DNA of 7,141 nucleotides from Bacillaceae bacterium UBA7792 (GTDB lineage Bacteria; Bacillota; Bacilli; Bacillales; Cytobacillaceae), in NCBI GenBank assembly GCA_002480735.1, contig DLCS01000050.1:513-7653 (forward strand), in the 5' to 3' direction. The notes under the pieces are model-generated. The model did no database searches, had not been told where the DNA came from, and saw nothing but the letters and a program-made list of their open reading frames with translations. Of this stretch, positions 5,886 to 7,141 are shown piece by piece (within the stretch, counting starts at the first letter, position 1; the number at the start of each line of letters is the position of its first letter). The position numbers and the translations under genes are program-made.

Positions 5886-5941
5886 GCAAACCCACCTGTA
5901 GAACATATTCTATATTTAGGAATTCATATTAAAAGATAATT

Positions 5942-5988
5942 TGACCGGCGCAAGCCCCTGTAATAAGGTATTGCAGCCGGTCATTTTT
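5942..5988 (-). terminator. GC-rich stem-loop between TAXI gene and DUF1850-permease genes
   Basis: TGACCGGC (5942-5949) and GCCGGTCA (5976-5983) form a perfect 8-bp stem, extended inward after one mismatch by GCAA/TTGC. In the operon's direction (minus) the stem is followed by AAATTATCTTTT, a poor U tract. In the plus direction it is followed by ATTTTT, but no plus-strand gene ends here. It is therefore better read as a partial terminator or mRNA-stabilising element within the operon, giving more binding protein than permease, a common arrangement in binding-protein-dependent transport. This reading is inference. Confidence 0.6.
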
Positions 5989-6013
5989 ATCGACAAAAAA
6001 CTAGAAGTTAAGA

Positions 6014-7030
6014 TTAATAACCTTTTTCATCATAATATTTTTGCGCTCCAGGATGGATCTCAATTCCAGTTCCTTCCTTTGCCTTGGCTGGATCAATAAT
6101 CTTAGCTTTAGCATGTGTTACTTTGTCTAGATTCTCGAAAATTGCTTTAGTGATTTGGTATACAGCATCCTCAGAAAGACTATCAACAACTGCTAACATA
6201 GCTGATACCGCTACAGTTGGAACAGCCTCTTCTAGACCATAAACACCAATTGGTACTTCATCTTGAATGTAGTAAGGATATTTCTTGATTAACTCATCAA
6301 TTTTGTCCTGGGCAATTGGAACGATCACTACATCTTCAGTTGCAGAAAGGCCTTCAACTGCACCAGTTGGAGTTCCAGCTGTAACAAATGCCGCATCAAT
6401 CGCACCATCTTGGATTCCAGCTGTGGATTCATCAAAAGATAAATCTTGCTTTTGAATATCATTTAATGTTAATCCATGAACCTCTAAAATTTGTTCAGCA
6501 TTCAGGGCTGTACCAGAACCAGGGGCACCGATAGAAACCTTTTTCCCCTTTAAATCTTCAACAGATTTGATTCCAGATTTTGCAGTTGTCACAATTTGAA
6601 TCGTTTCAGGGTAAAGAGTACCAATTGCTTGAATGTTATCAATCTTCTCTTTGAACATTGCTTTTCCTTCTTTCGCATAGGAAGCAATATCTGTTTGTGT
6701 GAAGGCGATTTCTCCATCGCCAGCTTTCAACGTTGTCATATTTTCAGCAGATGCACCCGTTGATTCAGCGTTTGCATCAATTCCAAGCTCATCAGAAATA
6801 ATACTTGCGAAAGCACCACCTAGCGGATAATAAGTTCCACCAGTACCTCCAGTTAGGATACTAACGAATTCTGGAAGATCGGCAGACTCTTCAGCATCCT
6901 TTGAATCTGAACCAGAGCCTGAATCCTTACCTCCATTGGCCTTTTCTTTCTCTCCACCACCACAAGCAGCTAGAAACATTGATAGCGCTAACATTAAAAT
7001 AGTCAGTAACAGAAAACTCTTTTTCTTCAT
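6014..7030 (-). CDS. TAXI-family TRAP solute-binding lipoprotein
   Basis: A 338-residue extracytoplasmic binding protein. Residues 1-22 form a lipoprotein signal peptide with lipobox LAAC and lipidated Cys23, followed by a Gly/Ser/Lys/Glu-rich linker (24-50) tethering the domain to the membrane. The mature domain carries TAXI hallmarks: ILTGGTGGTYYPLGGAFA (58-75), AFTQTDIA (109-116), the ligand-loop GAPGSGT (168-174), DAAFVTAGTPTGA (212-224), and the C-terminal HPGAQKYYDEKGY (326-338). It captures substrate outside the cell and passes it to the fused permease encoded downstream. Characterised TAXI proteins bind glutamate, glutamine or 2-oxoacids; the substrate here is not fixed by what I can see. 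The ATG at 7030 has GAGGGGG about 7 nt upstream (7038-7044). It is the first gene of the operon in this window; no convincing promoter is visible in the 111 nt before it. Confidence 0.94.
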   Translation of the reverse strand: MKKKSFLLLTILMLALSMFLAACGGGEKEKANGGKDSGSGSDSKDAEESADLPEFVSILTGGTGGTYYPLGGAFASIISDELGIDANAESTGASAENMTTLKAGDGEIAFTQTDIASYAKEGKAMFKEKIDNIQAIGTLYPETIQIVTTAKSGIKSVEDLKGKKVSIGAPGSGTALNAEQILEVHGLTLNDIQKQDLSFDESTAGIQDGAIDAAFVTAGTPTGAVEGLSATEDVVIVPIAQDKIDELIKKYPYYIQDEVPIGVYGLEEAVPTVAVSAMLAVVDSLSEDAVYQITKAIFENLDKVTHAKAKIIDPAKAKEGTGIEIHPGAQKYYDEKGY

Positions 7031-7141
7031 TCCTTTTCCCCCTCGTATAGTAAGTTTAGAATCCTCTTTCGAGGTAATTTCCAGTTCGTTTATTGCTCTT
7101 TGATAACTTCATAGATGGTAGTTCAGATAGTGGGGGGCTAG

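Noticed and set aside
5942..5988. Plus-strand intrinsic terminator reading of the 5942-5988 stem-loop
   Set aside because: The U tract is better on the plus strand, but no plus-strand gene or promoter precedes it (the nearest ends at the 3348-3387 terminator), so an operon-internal role on the minus strand is more likely.
7061..7076. Short palindrome CCTC-TTTC-GAGG upstream of the TAXI gene as an operator
   Set aside because: Only a 4-bp stem with no match to a known operator that I recognise; too short to support a regulatory call.

Overview
The window looks like chromosomal DNA from a low-GC Gram-positive bacterium of the Bacillaceae (Bacillus, Neobacillus, Mesobacillus or a relative). The evidence is A+T-rich sequence, strong AGGAGG-type ribosome binding sites, consensus sigma-A promoters, intrinsic terminators, a lipoprotein with a Bacillus-type lipobox, and a glutamate symporter that closely resembles the Geobacillus GltT / Bacillus GltP proteins. 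I see no phage, insertion-sequence or CRISPR signature.

Layout. Positions 44-328 (+) hold the C-terminal part of a DUF2238 (YjdF-like) membrane protein without an intact 5' half, probably a gene remnant. Positions 508-1005 (-) encode a five-helix membrane protein of the CBO0543 type. A lone tRNA-Val (anticodon GAC, minus strand, 1172-1244) has its own consensus promoter and terminator. Divergent from it, a 73-residue stand-alone WYL-like protein (1417-1638, +) is preceded by two sites resembling Bacillus LexA/DinR boxes and followed by a strong terminator.

The interval 1639-2068 holds no gene. It contains a promoter and a well-conserved ydaO-type cyclic-di-AMP riboswitch (about 1766-1932), then a 3' segment whose complementarities suggest control of ribosome access. 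This leader precedes a glutamate/aspartate:cation symporter gene (gltP-like, 2069-3328, +). A bidirectional terminator (3348-3387) separates it from a convergent TAXI-type TRAP transporter operon on the minus strand. In transcription order the operon is a lipoprotein TAXI solute-binding subunit (7030-6014), a DUF1850 protein (5885-5355), and a fused 4TM/12TM permease (5368-3404) that starts at TTG and overlaps DUF1850 by 14 nt. A GC-rich stem-loop lies between the binding-protein gene and the other two.

How the parts fit. Two unrelated uptake systems for small carboxylates or amino acids sit tail to tail: a one-gene symporter under apparent c-di-AMP control and a binding-protein-dependent TRAP system. 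The most notable observation is the c-di-AMP riboswitch on a glutamate-family transporter, because c-di-AMP is the Bacillus signal for potassium and osmotic balance and glutamate is the main counter-ion for potassium. The second is a WYL-only small gene with apparent SOS boxes. Both are inferences from sequence pattern alone.
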